Shown here piece by piece: positions 19,980 through 29,600 of a DNA stretch of 64,000 nt (positions are counted from its first letter, which is position 1; each line of letters starts with the position of its first letter). The DNA comes from an uncultured Verrucomicrobiota bacterium (lineage in GTDB: Bacteria > Verrucomicrobiota > Verrucomicrobiia > Opitutales > Seribacteraceae). Location: the NCBI GenBank assembly GCA_902618175.1, contig CACMZN010000007.1, positions 1-64,000 of the forward strand, written 5' to 3'. The notes beneath the pieces are model-generated. The model saw nothing but the letters and a program-made list of their open reading frames with translations, did not search any database and was not told where the DNA came from. The position numbers were made by a program, and so were the translations under genes.

Positions 19980-20489
19980 ATGCCAGACAGCAGTCCAACG
20001 GAAATCTCTTTTTTTTCACGCTCCTCCGTCAAACAAGTTGAGGAAAGCAACCAATTAGCACCGAAGTTCGACGAAAATGGATGTATCCCATGCATCACCA
20101 CTCATGCAGAAACTCGTGAAGTTTTAATGTTTGCATTTATGAACTCGGAAGCACTTCGACTTTCCATTTCTACCGGACTTGCTCATTATTGGTCACGTTC
20201 CAGGCAAAAACTTTGGAAAAAAGGAGAGACATCCGGCATGTATCAAAATATCAAACGAATTCTGATCGATGATGACCAGGATTGTGTAATTCTGGAAGTC
20301 AAATTAACTCCGCCCGCAACTGGAGGTAATGAAGCCTCATGCCACGTTGGATATCGTTCCTGTTTCTATCGTTCGATTCCAGTGAAACCCCAAAAGCCGC
20401 AGGACCTAGAGCTTGAATTTGTTGAAGACAATAAGTCTTTCGACCCTGACCAGGTATATTCGGGTATTCCCAATCCCACACGCCTTTGA
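19980..20489 (+). CDS. hisI: Phosphoribosyl-AMP cyclohydrolase (HisI), variant zinc site
   Basis: ETREVLMFAFMNSEALRLSISTGLAHYWSRSRQKLWKKGETSG...IDDDQDCVILEV...ASCHVGYRSCFYR. Confidence 0.88.
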   Translation: MPDSSPTEISFFSRSSVKQVEESNQLAPKFDENGCIPCITTHAETREVLMFAFMNSEALRLSISTGLAHYWSRSRQKLWKKGETSGMYQNIKRILIDDDQDCVILEVKLTPPATGGNEASCHVGYRSCFYRSIPVKPQKPQDLELEFVEDNKSFDPDQVYSGIPNPTRL

Positions 20490-20506
20490 ATGAATTCTAA
20501 TTTACG

Positions 20507-20947
20507 ATGAGTCCTGACGAGCCCATCAGAACGGTCCGCCCCCTTTTTGAAATGGGCTCGGAGCTGCCTCAAAATCCTGAGGTGGAACAAGATATTCAGG
20601 ATCGAAAAGGAGAGGCTAAAAGAGTCATTAAACGTCTTGCTTCCATATTTGCTGAGCACAAGGACGCTGCCCTGCCATTAAAAATAAATCTTGGTGGCGA
20701 AGATCTTCAATTAGTTATCAGTGCTTTGCGAGATCATGCTAGTGGCGGGGCGGGTTCCCCTGTTCCGGGTTCCAGGGATGAGATTCATGGTTATTGTCTT
20801 AATCGTCTTTTCGATGAGCTTGTGGAAGAGCCAAGTAATATTCTCTTCACCACCAAAACCGGTCCAGATACGATGCGTTATGATGCGATGAATGCTACTT
20901 TCTGGATCGAATGCCTTGATTTGATGGAAGATACATTTTGTTCGTAA
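20507..20947 (+). CDS. Uncharacterised protein
   Basis: 146-aa ORF tightly packed between hisI and the CobW-like GTPase, same strand. Confidence 0.6.
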   Translation: MSPDEPIRTVRPLFEMGSELPQNPEVEQDIQDRKGEAKRVIKRLASIFAEHKDAALPLKINLGGEDLQLVISALRDHASGGAGSPVPGSRDEIHGYCLNRLFDELVEEPSNILFTTKTGPDTMRYDAMNATFWIECLDLMEDTFCS

Positions 20948-20951
20948 TTGA

Positions 20952-22163
20952 ATGATACAGGCTTTAACAAAACTTCCAGTTACCGTCCTTTCCGGATTTC
21001 TAGGATCAGGTAAGACTACGTTATTGAACCATATCTTGAATAATCGGGATGGAAGGAAAGTGGCGGTGATTGTCAATGATATGTCAGAGGTCAATATTGA
21101 CGCTGACTTGGTTCGTAACGGAGATGCATCCCTTTCTCAAACAGAGGAGCAATTGGTAGAAATGTCGAACGGCTGCATTTGCTGCACTCTCCGCGAGGAT
21201 CTGTTGGTTGAGGTAGGTAAGCTTGCAAGACAGAATCGTTTTGATCATCTCGTAATTGAATCCACGGGAGTGTCCGAACCGATGCCTGTGGCCGAGACTT
21301 TTACCTTTGAGGACGAGAACGGATCTTCCTTAGGAGAAATTGCTGCCATAGACACCATGGTCACTGTGGTGGATGCCCCCAACTTCCTCAAGGATTTTTC
21401 CACAACTGAACAATTGGTGGACCGTGGGCAGGCTGTTGATGAACAGGATGAGCGAACCATTGTTGATTTGTTGTCAGATCAGATAGACTTCGCAGATGTT
21501 ATTCTGGTGAATAAGACTGATCTCATTACATCCGATCAACTGCACCAAGTGCATGGAATGATCCGGGCCCTCAACTCGAAGGCGTTAATTCACGATACGG
21601 TCAATGCAGAGGTTCCCATCGAAGAGGTTCTAGGCTCGGGTAAGTTTGATCCTTTGCGTGCGTCCCAGCACGATGGATGGCTTGAATCCTTGGTTGAACA
21701 AACTCCGGAGACCGAGGAATATGGGATTGGTAATTTTGTCTATGAGCGAAGGATTCCCTTTCATCCTCAACGTTTTTTTGAATGCCTACAGCGTGAATGG
21801 CCTGGAGTCATTCGATCAAAGGGAATTTTCTGGCTCGCCACCCGATTAAAAATGACAGGTGTCTGGTCAAGGGCGGGTTCGATTTCAAGACATGAAGGTG
21901 GTGGTTATTTCTGGGCGGCACTTCCACGAAGTTACTGGCCTGAAGACCGCAGTCACATCGATCGGGTATGGAAGCCCGGTAATGGAGATTGCCGCCAGGA
22001 GATCGTCTTGATCGGATGCGATATGGATCAGGAGGCACTTACGTCGATGTTTGATGAATGCCTCCTTACAGAGAAAGAGATATCCACCGACGAGACCACT
22101 TGGCCTCAGCGTTTTAACGATCCTTTTCCTTCGTGGGATGCCGGAGTTGAAGAGGAAAACTGA
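20952..22163 (+). CDS. G3E GTPase, COG0523/CobW family (putative zinc metallochaperone type)
   Basis: [45 protein letters not shown] (CxCC), VNKTDL; CobW_C region present. Confidence 0.9.
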   Translation: MIQALTKLPVTVLSGFLGSGKTTLLNHILNNRDGRKVAVIVNDMSEVNIDADLVRNGDASLSQTEEQLVEMSNGCICCTLREDLLVEVGKLARQNRFDHLVIESTGVSEPMPVAETFTFEDENGSSLGEIAAIDTMVTVVDAPNFLKDFSTTEQLVDRGQAVDEQDERTIVDLLSDQIDFADVILVNKTDLITSDQLHQVHGMIRALNSKALIHDTVNAEVPIEEVLGSGKFDPLRASQHDGWLESLVEQTPETEEYGIGNFVYERRIPFHPQRFFECLQREWPGVIRSKGIFWLATRLKMTGVWSRAGSISRHEGGGYFWAALPRSYWPEDRSHIDRVWKPGNGDCRQEIVLIGCDMDQEALTSMFDECLLTEKEISTDETTWPQRFNDPFPSWDAGVEEEN

Positions 22164-22275
22164 AAGAATCAACCGTGCTCTCGAAAAAGTTTTTGATCGA
22201 TTCACTTACTTTTTGCTTAACAATAATAGAAGATTTCTAAGCATTGGAAAATTGCAACCTTCAAACTGTCAACTT

Positions 22276-23127
22276 ATGAAATTAATCACTCCTTTATTCC
22301 TCCTTATCACATTTTCCATACTGACGTTTTCCTCCTTTTCTAACGCTAAAATTAAAAAAGTCGTTTTTCTTGCAGACAAAGGAAAAAATACTGATGTTCA
22401 TGCCCATGAAAGCGGAAACGCCATCCTGGCCAATGCTCTAGAGGAGAGTGGTCTTGGTTTTGACACCGCCCAGTACAAAGGCTGGCCCGACGATACAAAA
22501 GCTTTTGATGGGGCTGATTCCGTGGTGATTTTTTGTAACGGTGGCAAGGGACACCTGGTTATGAAGCACCTCGACCAGTTTGAGAAATTGATCGAGTCAG
22601 GAGTTGGTTTTGTTTTCATGCACTATGCGGTGGAAGTGCCGATCGGCAGGGCAGGTGTCCTAATGCGTGAAGCCATGGGTGGATATTTTGAGACCCACTG
22701 GTCAGTCAACCCTCACTGGACGGCTGAATTTAAATCCCTCCCCAAACATCCGATTACCCGTGGAGTTAAACCTTTCAGTCAGAAGGATGAGTGGTATTTC
22801 CATATGCGTTTTCAGCCCGAAATGATGGGCGTCACACCCATTCTTTCAGCTCATCCACCCAAGGAGACCATGGATCGCAAGGATGGTCCCCATTCCAATA
22901 ATCCTCATGTTCGTAAATCCATGGCAGCAGGAGAAATTCAGCATATTGGCTGGGCCTATGAACGCCCAAACGGTAAAGGACGTGGTTTTGGTACCACCGG
23001 TGGGCATTACCACAATACTTGGGCGAGAGACAATTGGCGTACTACAATACTCAATGCGATCGCTTGGACTGCCGGGGAGGAAGTGCCCGAAAATGGCGTT
23101 CCTTCCATTGCCCAGTTGATCAAGTAA
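22276..23127 (+). CDS. ThuA-like (glutamine amidotransferase-fold) exported protein
   Basis: Signal peptide; VVFLADKGKNTDVHAHESG...GKGHLVMKHLDQFEKLIESGVGFVFMHYAVE; start refined to MKLITPLF. Confidence 0.8.
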   Translation: MKLITPLFLLITFSILTFSSFSNAKIKKVVFLADKGKNTDVHAHESGNAILANALEESGLGFDTAQYKGWPDDTKAFDGADSVVIFCNGGKGHLVMKHLDQFEKLIESGVGFVFMHYAVEVPIGRAGVLMREAMGGYFETHWSVNPHWTAEFKSLPKHPITRGVKPFSQKDEWYFHMRFQPEMMGVTPILSAHPPKETMDRKDGPHSNNPHVRKSMAAGEIQHIGWAYERPNGKGRGFGTTGGHYHNTWARDNWRTTILNAIAWTAGEEVPENGVPSIAQLIK

Positions 23128-23201
23128 GCGCCGAATGATTGCCATTGCTTTGTCTCCAGGGGACGCGGTCATCGAATCCAAATTGTAAAGCCCATAAGAA
23201 T

Positions 23202-24107
23202 ATGAAAAAGATTTATTTGGTTTTTGCCTCCGCAATTACGCTCTTTTTGATTCCATTCCTTTCCCATGCAGATGATCATGAAAGCACTTCGATGATAAAA
23301 GTGCTTTTAGTGGACGGTCAGAACAATCATGATTGGAAGAAGTGTTCGCCTGTGATGATTGATACACTGCAGGCAACGGGAAGATTTATTGTCGAAAGAG
23401 CCATTGTCGCGAAGGAAGAGATTGCTGATTTCAAACCTGATTTTGGCCAGTACGACGTAATTCTTTCGAATTACAACGGGGACCCGTGGTTGAAAGAGAC
23501 TCAGCATTCTTTCGTTCAATACATCAAGGGTGGGGGCAATCTTGTGGTGGTCCATGCGGCTGACAATTCCTTTCCCAAGTGGAAAGAGTACAATGAAATG
23601 ATTGGACTTGGCGGCTGGAAAGGTCGTAATGAAAAAGACGGTCCCTACGTCTATTGGAAAGATGGAGACATCATTCGCGACCATTCCAAGGGAAGAGGTG
23701 GTTCTCACGGCAGACCCTGGGAATACAAAGTGGTTGTCAGAGAAAACAACCATCCCATTACCCGTGGGCTTCCTAACGAGTTTCTCATGGTAAAGGAGGA
23801 GCTTTACGATCGCCTTCGTGGACCGGCCATTAACATGACTGTTCTTGCCACTGCCTTAGCTGAGGGCGGATCGGAAAGACATGAACCGGTTTTGATGACG
23901 ATTAAATATGGCAAGGGAAGGGTTTTTCACACCGTTATGGGTCACAGCCACAAATCAATGGGAGGTGTTGCCTTTCAGGAGACTTTGATAAGGGGAACGG
24001 AATGGGCAGCAACGGGAAAAGTCACATTCCCGTCGGTTTCCGCTGCAGTTCTACCTGTTAACCGTGCGGCCTACCGTGACATCGTCGACATTAAAACCCT
24101 GAAATGA
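23202..24107 (+). CDS. ThuA domain exported protein
   Basis: MIKVLLVDGQNNHDWKKCSPVMIDTLQATGRF...YIKGGGNLVVVHAADNSFPKW...GRVFHTVMGHSHKSM. Confidence 0.9.
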   Translation: MKKIYLVFASAITLFLIPFLSHADDHESTSMIKVLLVDGQNNHDWKKCSPVMIDTLQATGRFIVERAIVAKEEIADFKPDFGQYDVILSNYNGDPWLKETQHSFVQYIKGGGNLVVVHAADNSFPKWKEYNEMIGLGGWKGRNEKDGPYVYWKDGDIIRDHSKGRGGSHGRPWEYKVVVRENNHPITRGLPNEFLMVKEELYDRLRGPAINMTVLATALAEGGSERHEPVLMTIKYGKGRVFHTVMGHSHKSMGGVAFQETLIRGTEWAATGKVTFPSVSAAVLPVNRAAYRDIVDIKTLK

Positions 24108-24161
24108 TCGGTTTTTTCAAGACAGAAAATACAGTTGGACGGCATGCTTTCAGTTGTTGCT

Positions 24162-24905
24162 TTATCTGAGTCTCTTCAGTTCAATCTTACGGAATTCAAC
24201 GGGATGACTTTCAGATTGTAGGGAAATAGTGCCGCTGTTCAGTAAAGTGCCGTCATCCAATTGTGGATTCGTATAGGCCAAAACAGTTTCTCCATTGATG
24301 AAGTGCTTGATGGACTTGCTTCCCCGAACTTCAATTTCCACGGTTACCCATTGATCACCGTGAAAGGTTTTGCTGTTGCTGCTCGTGCAGTGGCGCTTCA
24401 AAAGCTTGCCGTTCATGACCACGTCCGTTCCCGGAGTGCACAAATTGCCCGTGGTCCGCTTGCCCTTTCCTGTCCCACCGAGAAGCTGAACTTCTATGGA
24501 ATCAGGGAAGTCTTGGTTCCTGGTCATGGTTTCTGGGGTTTGGCCGTGTATCATGACACCGCTGTTTCGGAAGGCCCATCCGGGACCTCCGGGTGCTTGC
24601 TTGCCTAGAAAACGATATTCGGCACGGAAAACGTAATGGGAAAAAGGTAAGTTATAAAAAAGGTGTCCAAAGGTTTCATTGAAATCGTCGTATTGGTCAT
24701 AGGATACGCGAATCACCCCATTTTTTACAGAAAAGGTATTGTTATGGTTGTTTCCAACTTCATAACCTCGAATTTTTACAGTCCAATTCGACAAATCCTG
24801 GCCGTTGAATAGTTGGATCCACTTTTCTTCCTTAGCTGTGATGTTCCACGCCGGCAAAAGCAATGCGAGAGCACTGATTAAAACTGAGTTGTGCAAAGCG
24901 AACAT
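24162..24905 (-). CDS. DUF1080 (3-keto-disaccharide hydrolase-like) exported protein
   Basis: WIQLFNGQDLSNWTVKIRGYEVG...GWAFRNSGVMIHGQTPETM...FRKIELKRL. Confidence 0.85.
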   Translation of the reverse strand: MFALHNSVLISALALLLPAWNITAKEEKWIQLFNGQDLSNWTVKIRGYEVGNNHNNTFSVKNGVIRVSYDQYDDFNETFGHLFYNLPFSHYVFRAEYRFLGKQAPGGPGWAFRNSGVMIHGQTPETMTRNQDFPDSIEVQLLGGTGKGKRTTGNLCTPGTDVVMNGKLLKRHCTSSNSKTFHGDQWVTVEIEVRGSKSIKHFINGETVLAYTNPQLDDGTLLNSGTISLQSESHPVEFRKIELKRLR

Positions 24906-25352
24906 AATAATAGCGGGTTGCTGGATTCAGCAGCAATTGAAACCACCACCGCTTGGCTTCGTTTTAGAAAACATGGAGAGAGTGGAATCATCGGGTTTTG
25001 ATTCTTGGCATGAAAAGAGTCGACGAACGGGTATCTGTGGCGGGGTTTTTCCCATTCGATGATTGGCAAGAGCACACAATTGACCCCAATTGGTTAAGAT
25101 TTCCTTAATACTGTGGCTCACAGTAAGCGTCGTTCCGTTGGCATCGCAATGATAGTCGTAGGTAATCATATTTCTTTAGTGATTTTTAATCTGAATGAAA
25201 AAATATCATGCTAGAATTGAATTTAGTGATGACTAGCATTAATTTTCCAAGGTTAAAAGGAGTTATTTCAGAAATACAGGAAAGGATATGGTCAGAAAAA
25301 GGCAAATAAAGATATTTGATATCTATGAAGTCTTTTCTATCATGAACAAAAC

Positions 25353-26645
25353 ATGAAGCCTAATTTGAACAGACGAACTTTTCTACGCGGTACAGGGGCG
25401 TTAATCGCCCTCCCCATGCTTGAATCCATAGGTTTTCGCCGTTTCGCTTCAGCATCAACGAAGGCCTCGGTTGCCATTCCCAAACGGGCGGTTTTTATGG
25501 GCATGGGCTTCGGAGTGACCAAGCAGACTTGGTATCCCGATCAGAAAGATACGGGTGCGCATTACCAATTGTCCGAGGGCCTTAGCCCCTTAGCCAGGCA
25601 CAAAAAAGATTTTACCATCGTGCAAGGATGTGCCAACAACTACTCCAATGAGGCTCATTGGGGAAGTACCTTTTGGCTGACCGGGGCAAACCGTTATTCG
25701 GTCCCCGGTCAAAATATGGCCAACAGCATCTCCGCTGACCAAGTGGTCGCTGAGCAACTTGGCCAACAAACTCGTTTTTCTTCGATTCAACTGGATAGCA
25801 CGGATCGAAGTGCTTCCGGGCATGGGCCAGGCCTATCGCTTGCATGGGATAAAAGGGGCAAACCGATTTCTGGGTACAATGATCCGGTTGTGACTTTTCA
25901 CAAATTATTCTCTGCAGAAGACTTGCGCCTTGAAGACCGTCAGGCTGCGATCGCAGAGAAGCGGAGTGTGTTGGACGCGGTGTTGACTGAGGCCAAGCGA
26001 GTGCAAAAAGGCTTATCCAGAAACGATAACGATAAGTTGGACGAGTACTTTCAGGGTATCCGGGACATTGAAACCCGTCTCGGCAAAGATGAAGACTGGT
26101 TGGATAAGCCAAAGCCCAAGGCTCCGTTAGATGAGCCCCCTGCTGGTCTTAAGGGTCGGGAAGAAATTGAGATGATGCACAACCTGATCGTGGCCGCTTT
26201 GCAAACCGACAGCACTCGGGCTTTGACTTATCGGATGCCCGGTCAGTCTCTCCTGCAGAGCATGGACTTTACACACAGCGCTCACAACGTCAGTCACTAT
26301 TCTCCAGGTGAAAGAATGGAGGCGTCCAAGGCTCGCGATCAAATGCACAGCACCCTGCTTGCTGGATTCCTAGACAAATTGAAAGCCACTAAAGAGGCGG
26401 ACGGAACCAGCCTGTTTGAGCATACTACACTCGCGTTTGGATCGAATATCAGTAGTATCCACTACCTGGATAACTGCCCAACTTTACTCGCCGGTGGGGG
26501 ATCCAACCTCAAACTGGGGGAACACCTTGTTCTTCCGAAGGACACTCCCCTTTGCAATGTTTGGCTGACTATGCTTCAGGGAATGGGGATCGAGGCTGAG
26601 CGACATGGAGACAGTTCGGGCGTGATCAAAGAATTGCAAGCGTGA
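25353..26645 (+). CDS. DUF1552 exported protein (Tat-like leader)
   Basis: NRRTFLRGTGALIALPMLESIGF leader; DUF1552 pattern DKLDEYFQGIRDIETRLGKDEDW. Confidence 0.9.
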   Translation: MKPNLNRRTFLRGTGALIALPMLESIGFRRFASASTKASVAIPKRAVFMGMGFGVTKQTWYPDQKDTGAHYQLSEGLSPLARHKKDFTIVQGCANNYSNEAHWGSTFWLTGANRYSVPGQNMANSISADQVVAEQLGQQTRFSSIQLDSTDRSASGHGPGLSLAWDKRGKPISGYNDPVVTFHKLFSAEDLRLEDRQAAIAEKRSVLDAVLTEAKRVQKGLSRNDNDKLDEYFQGIRDIETRLGKDEDWLDKPKPKAPLDEPPAGLKGREEIEMMHNLIVAALQTDSTRALTYRMPGQSLLQSMDFTHSAHNVSHYSPGERMEASKARDQMHSTLLAGFLDKLKATKEADGTSLFEHTTLAFGSNISSIHYLDNCPTLLAGGGSNLKLGEHLVLPKDTPLCNVWLTMLQGMGIEAERHGDSSGVIKELQA

Positions 26646-29600
26646 GCTTAAAAATTTCCTTCCTTTTGGTCGGATTCGCTCTGGCCAATCTTACTCTTTG
26701 GGGAAAAGAACCCCGTGCAATCGTTCCCGAAAAGCATCTCGATCTCCTGTTCAACCATTGTATGGACTGTCACAATGCGGATACGCAGAAGGGGAAGGTC
26801 AACTTGGAAGACTTGCCTCCGGAGGTGGACACCCTTCAACATGCAGAACTTTGGCAAAAAGTTTTGAACGTGATGAATTCCGGAGAAATGCCACCTGAGA
26901 ATAAGAAACAACCGGAAAGCGTGGCTAAAGCAGACTTCTTGGGAGATCTGGCCAATACTATGGTTCTCGCACGTAAAATACTCTCCGACTCAGGTGGACA
27001 GATCACCATTCGACGCCTCAACCGAAGAGAGTATCAAAATACGATGAAATCTCTGACCGGGGTTAGCCTCAATGTTGATTCGCTTCCTTCTGATGGCGGT
27101 TCGGGAACCTTCGATACCGTGGGTGCTTCCCAGTATATTTCCAGCGATCAGTTCGAACAATACCTGGTGTTGGGGCGTACCGCGGTGGATGAAGCCTTCG
27201 AAAGGCTTAAAGTCACTGCGAAAGATAACTTTATTTTTCGCGTTGAACCGGAAAAGACCATCAACGAGCGGGAAAAAAAATCTCTGATTCGGTTTGAAGA
27301 GAGTGCCAAGCGTTTTTATGCATGGAAGGCGAAAGTGGATCAGGTAGCTAGGGCTCCGGAAAACCATGAATACATGGAGAATTTCCGCAAGGAATATCCA
27401 ACTTTCAAATTAAATGCCCCCCGTTCCCATAAATTTTACTTTTCTGCCGGGCAGTTGATCGGAGCTCCGGATGCAAAGAATTTCGGGTTCAAGGACGATT
27501 TCGATGCCACCTTTACTTTCCAAAGCGGTTACGATCGACTCCATGCCTACATTTCTCATTATCATAATCTCCCCAAGGGCAATCAGGGAAGTTATCTCAA
27601 ACTTGGTTGGGGAATTCAAAGAGTGGATATCCTTCCCCCTAAACATAAGATCGTGCCCGGGTCCTACCGAATTCGGATTCGGGCAGGGGCCGTGGAAGAA
27701 TCTCCCTTTTCTCGCCGATTCATTGATGTTGGGCATCCTCAGAGAATTAATCAGGTTGCAGAAGGTTTCTCCGGTCTGCCCATCAGCACTCATCAAGTAA
27801 CGGGTACGGTCGAATATCCCGAGATCATCGAGACTTACATCGAGGTTGGAAAGGATACGCCGAGAGAATTCGCGATACGGGAAAAGCAGCATTCCAGCGA
27901 AGAGGAAGCAAGAAGAGAATTCTTTGTTCATAAAAGAGAAAATGGTTATGGAACACCTGCGGCCGTTTGGGTTGATTGGATTGAGCTCGAAGGGCCGATC
28001 CAAGAGAAGCAAACCGCCAAACTGGAAATCACCCGCGTCGAACCAGAGAAGAACATTAATCCAGCTAATGAGGAATACATTAAGCAAGTCGAAGCACGTC
28101 AGGAGCGTTTTAGACAGTGGAAAAAAGGAGTGGATGAGGCCGCCAAATCGCCCGAGAACCAGACCATAATTGCCGAGATTAGAAAGAAGGATCGTCTGAT
28201 CGATCATCCCAATCGATTTTATACTTTTGCCGAGCACTTGAAAGGGGCACCTGATTCCCGGGACTTTGGATTTATAGATTGCCACAAAGCCGCCGCCGCC
28301 GATCCTTCAAGATCCAAAAATCTTGCCTTGCACAAACATTACGTGAGCCTGCCTCATCGGGATAACGGCACCTATCTCAAACTGACCCAAGGAACTGGAC
28401 GAGTAATCGTTCCGCACAATAAGAAGGACTTACAACCGGGCAACTATGTCGTGCGTGTTCGGGTGGGTGCGGTCAAGGGAACCCCGTCATCCCGTCGATT
28501 TATCGAAGTCGGGCATCCCCAGCGGGATATTGATTCAAGGGATTGGGGATTGAAAGGCAAACCCATCGGAGTGCGTCAAGTGACCGGAACGATTGAAGCT
28601 CCGCAGATTATTGAATTCCCCATCGAGTTGCGTCCCGGCATGCCCAAGGAATTCGCGGTGCAGGAAAAACAACCGAACACTGGAAACCTGAAAGTGCTCT
28701 GGGACGACCATAATAAGCTTAGGGCAGAGAACGGGTACGGGCATCCCCCGGCAATTTGGATCGACTGGGTAGAATTGGAGGGGCCACTTCCCCCGCCCGA
28801 AAACAAGATCTTTAAACAGCGTCGCGAGGTGGAGCACTATGCGACCACCAAAGTGAAAAAGAAATACGAGAATTACTTCAAGGCGGGATATGAGGCTGCT
28901 CTTGCTTTTCAAAAAGACGGCATTCCCCGTCCAGCAGTGGGTGTCAAAGACTTGGATGAGGCAAAGTTTCGTATTCGTCGTTATGAGATGGAAGCAGCTT
29001 CCCAGCTTCGCTATCTCAATGATCCGCTGACCAAGACGGGATCTTTGCTTGGCGTGTTTGACCGAAATGGGAATTTGAACAGCGAGGAGTTTATTGAAAT
29101 CAGTATGGAACCGCCTGGATTTAAGAAGAGATCCAAGCCTTTACCTATTGGGAAATACAAGATCCGCGTACGCATGGGATCCGTGGAGGGCACATCTTCG
29201 GATCGGCATTTTGCGGTCCTTGGATCGGTAAGTAACGGAGGAAGTCGAAATGTGGATGGGGACGGCTTCAGCTTGTTGGAAACTTTTCAAGTAACCGGAA
29301 CTACAACAGATCCGCAGGTATTCGAAACCACCGTGGAATTGACCCTGAATGGGACTCGTAAATTTGCCCTGCGTGAGAAGAGTAATCTGAAAGCAGATAC
29401 CTTGATGGGTAAAAATGAGATTTACCGGGGAGGCATGGCTCCACCACCGGCTCTCTGGATTGACTGGGTGGAATGGGAAGGACCCCTGCATGAGAAGGCT
29501 CAGGACGGTGGGCTTGTACCTATTTTGCAAAATAACCTGTCGGGAAGTTTGGATACGGAGGAAAAGAGAGCCCGTTCCATTTTCCAGCGCTTTTGCGTGG

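Noticed and set aside
27410-28285. 291-aa antisense ORF inside the DUF1592 gene
   Set aside because: No recognisable motifs; shadow ORF of a well-supported coding frame
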